Positions 5,753 to 7,240 of a DNA stretch of 7,240 nt are shown here, in pieces. Every line of letters begins with the position of its first letter. Position 1 is the stretch's first letter. The notes under the pieces are model-generated. The model searched no databases and had not been told where the DNA came from. It saw only the letters and a list, made by a program, of their open reading frames with translations. Origin of the DNA: Methanomicrobiales archaeon (lineage in GTDB: Archaea > Halobacteriota > Methanomicrobia > Methanomicrobiales > JACTUA01); NCBI GenBank assembly GCA_028678905.1, contig JAJRCO010000038.1:1-7240 (forward strand), in the 5' to 3' direction. Both the position numbers and the translations under genes were made by a program.

Positions 5753-6561
5753 ATGCCCGCATTCTCCGAGCCCTAGCGGAAAAGGATCTTCGAGAAGTGA
5801 GAAAAAACCGGATCGCGATCTATGGTGCCATCGTTCTCACGGTGATCTTCTCCATCGCATTCCCACTCATCTTCACCCAGGTTCCCCTGATCACCGGCAC
5901 AGAAGGAGCTCCGGACCTGGAAGAGGTTATCCCCCTTATCCCCCTGGAGATTCAGGGAGTGATTGAGAATCTCGAACCTCAGCAGATCCCGGTGGTGCTG
6001 TTTCTGGGGTATCTCTTCGCACCGCTGTTCCTAATCATTCCCCTCATGATCGCAAGTATTATCGCCGCAGAAGCGTTTGTAGGGGAGAAAGAGAGAAAGA
6101 CCCTGGAGCCGCTCCTGTACACCCCGGCCACCGATCTCGAACTGTTTGTAGGAAAGGTGCTTGCGGCCCTGATACCGGCGGTGGTGTTTGCGTGGGCAAA
6201 CTTCGCTGTCTACACGTTCGTGGTGAACCTGGCGGGTTGGCCGGTGATGCACCGCATCTGGTTCCCCACCGCGGTGTGGTGGCCGATGATTCTCTGGGTC
6301 GCACCGGCCATTGCGCTCATGGGCATCGCGGTAACAGTGCTCATCTCGTCAAAAGTTCGTACCTTCATGGAGGCGTACCAGGCTTCGGGTGCCCTGGTAC
6401 TGATCGTGGTCGCATTGCTCATGGGGCAAATCTTTGGTCTGATCTTCCTCTCTCCATTCGTCTCCCTTCTGGTGGGGGCAGTCCTGTTTGCTCTGGATGC
6501 GCTGCTCATCAAAATCGGGGTGGGGATATTCAGCCGGGATGAGCTGATGACATCGATATAG
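5749..6561 (+). CDS. ABC-2 type permease (permease 2)
   Basis: An integral membrane subunit of 270 residues, the partner of ATPase 2. An N-terminal amphipathic stretch, LRALAEKDLREVRKNRIAI, leads into six TM segments at about 23-43, 83-108, 136-160, 177-200, 213-233 and 236-258. Between TM1 and TM2 is a loop of about 38 residues rich in acidic and proline residues (EGAPDLEEVIPLIP), probably outside the cell. Between TM2 and TM3 is the coupling motif FVGEKERKTLEPLLYTPATD followed by LELFVGK (110-136), diagnostic of ABC-2 exporter permeases. The C-terminal FSRDELMTSI is also family-typical. The ATG overlaps the ATPase 2 stop as ATGA and has a GGGGG ribosome site ending 7 nt upstream. Last gene of the operon. 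Confidence 0.9.
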   Translation: MNARILRALAEKDLREVRKNRIAIYGAIVLTVIFSIAFPLIFTQVPLITGTEGAPDLEEVIPLIPLEIQGVIENLEPQQIPVVLFLGYLFAPLFLIIPLMIASIIAAEAFVGEKERKTLEPLLYTPATDLELFVGKVLAALIPAVVFAWANFAVYTFVVNLAGWPVMHRIWFPTAVWWPMILWVAPAIALMGIAVTVLISSKVRTFMEAYQASGALVLIVVALLMGQIFGLIFLSPFVSLLVGAVLFALDALLIKIGVGIFSRDELMTSI

Positions 6562-6574
6562 GCAAGAAATCGAA

Positions 6575-6586
6575 TTTTTTACCTTT
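6575..6586 (+). terminator. T-rich terminator after the exporter operon
   Basis: Six T residues (6575-6580), then ACC and three more T residues, begin 14 nt after the permease 2 stop. There is no strong stem before them. Short T tracts are sufficient for archaeal termination. Confidence 0.45.
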
Positions 6587-6886
6587 CTCCCAAGTTAGCT
6601 CCTCTACGCCCAGTTCTCATTTGCTGCCAGTTTGAGCGATCATTACTGGATATAGCGAGAAAGCGTAAGGGAGAGAATCCGCTGCGAACAGGATACTAGA
6701 GACGGGGGAATTCGGCCAGGTAATCATTACCCCGGTCTCAGGATGAATGGGAAGGAGAGAACTCTTAACAGAATAACTGCAGGATTGTGCTCTTCCGAGG
6801 GTGAGAAACGATTCTCTGAAAATTTTACCTTAACGAGGCGTATCAATGCATTATTCTTGCAATAGCTGCTTCGTTCCCTACGGAAA
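6587..6886. other. Non-coding gap with several inverted repeats
   Basis: No protein-like frame and no tRNA is visible. A stem-loop could form at 6699-6739: GAGAC pairs with GTCTC and GGGG with CCCC across one G-G mismatch. Inside its loop is the perfect 13-mer GGTAATCATTACC (6719-6731), which would compete with the longer stem. A weaker CCAGT/ACTGG pair lies at 6627-6649. It could hold a small RNA or regulator sites for the lipoprotein gene, but neither is demonstrated. Confidence 0.5.
6719..6731. promoter_or_regulatory. Perfect 13-bp palindrome upstream of the lipoprotein gene
   Basis: GGTAAT and ATTACC are perfect reverse complements around a single C. It lies about 190 bp before the lipoprotein start, rather far for a classical operator, and inside a larger potential stem-loop. 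Confidence 0.35.
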
Positions 6887-6894
6887 CTTTATCT
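6887..6894 (+). promoter_or_regulatory. TATA-like box for the lipoprotein gene
   Basis: CTTTATCT follows purine-rich CGGAAA, a plausible TFB element. The predicted start, about 26 nt after its centre, falls within 2 nt of the ATG at 6919, so the mRNA may be leaderless. The box deviates from consensus at its 3' half. Confidence 0.4.
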
Positions 6895-6918
6895 GGTAAT
6901 ACCTTTCTATGGCTGGAC

Positions 6919-7240
6919 ATGTCCCGAACTATTTTTGCTGGTATCATGCTTCTGCTGATCCTGGGGTTTACCTTTATTCCGGGGTGTGTAGCACCTCCTA
7001 CCGCCGCACCCCAGATTAGCATCACCTCACCCTCGGATGGATCGACTATCGCAAGCCGAGACGTCACCGTCTCCGTTCAGGTGCAGAACTTCAACCTGGT
7101 GGACAAGCTGGGCCAGGCGAACGTTGCCGGTGAAGGTCACATCCACTACTTCAGGGATGTAGTACCACCCACCACCCCCGGCCAGCCTGCGATCACCGAA
7201 TCCGGCACCTATGTACCCACCACCGCCACGTCATACACCT
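6919..7240 (+). CDS. Secreted lipoprotein with a GHIHYF-motif domain (N-terminal part; runs off the right edge)
   Basis: 107 residues are visible. Residues 1-23 form a lipoprotein signal peptide: MSRTIFAG, a hydrophobic core MLLLILGFTFI, and PGC with Cys23 as the likely lipidated residue. A short Pro/Ala-rich linker (APPTAAP) follows. Then comes a beta-rich segment opening ISITSPSDGSTIASRDVTVSVQVQNF, which looks like the first strands of an Ig-like fold. It continues as NLVDKLGQANVAGEGHIHYFRDVV, where the closely spaced histidines of GHIHYF could bind a metal. I associate this segment with envelope proteins of methanogens and, more loosely, with DUF4399-like domains, but I cannot name the family with certainty. 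The ATG at 6919 is chosen because the signal peptide begins there; an ATG at 6909 is in another frame. It stands alone here, with its own promoter. Confidence 0.8.
   Translation, partial: MSRTIFAGIMLLLILGFTFIPGCVAPPTAAPQISITSPSDGSTIASRDVTVSVQVQNFNLVDKLGQANVAGEGHIHYFRDVVPPTTPGQPAITESGTYVPTTATSYT

Noticed and set aside
6843..7067. Minus-strand frame of 74 codons
   Set aside because: It overlaps the lipoprotein signal peptide on the other strand and has no recognisable features.
1..7240. CRISPR array, transposase, tRNA or rRNA
   Set aside because: No regularly spaced repeats, transposase motifs, cloverleaf or conserved rRNA segments are visible on either strand.

Overview
The window looks archaeal, probably from a methanogen of the Methanomicrobiales type. 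TATA boxes with purine-rich upstream elements sit about 25 nt before likely transcript starts. Strong GGAGG/GAGGTG-type ribosome sites coexist with apparently leaderless starts. The proteins also have an archaeal methanogen flavour: a DUF2178-like membrane protein, a lipoprotein with a GHIHYF motif, and a Liv-type importer. The genus is an inference from protein style; there is no rRNA or other marker gene here.

Left part (1-1655, minus strand). This is the start of a branched-chain amino acid type ABC import operon: a TATA box, a perfect 9+3+9 palindrome just downstream of the predicted transcript start, a substrate-binding lipoprotein (livK type, 266-1582), a T7 tract, and the first 75 codons of the permease livH, which runs off the left edge. 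The rest of the importer should lie to the left.

Divergent gap and small gene (1656-2474). A gene-poor gap of about 330 bases leads to a 152-residue membrane protein I do not recognise. It has two cysteine clusters (CxxCxCxxxxCGH and CxxCxxxxC) predicted on the same side of the membrane, and it appears to be leaderless.

Central operon (2508-6586, plus strand). A TATA box embedded in an 18-bp near-palindrome precedes six tightly packed genes: a 4-TM DUF2178-like protein, ABC ATPase 1, ABC-2 permease 1, a 66-residue XRE regulator, ABC ATPase 2 and ABC-2 permease 2. Three junctions are 4-nt ATGA/GTGA overlaps. The XRE ribosome site overlaps the stop codon of permease 1. The layout suggests two exporter pairs, or one heteromeric exporter, under a small repressor encoded in the middle. 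The DUF2178-like protein is a possible membrane partner or sensor for the repressor. An oligo-T tract follows the last gene.

Right part (6587-7240). A non-coding gap of about 330 bases with several inverted repeats is followed by the N-terminal 107 residues of a secreted lipoprotein. Its domain carries a GHIHYF motif, and it runs off the right edge.
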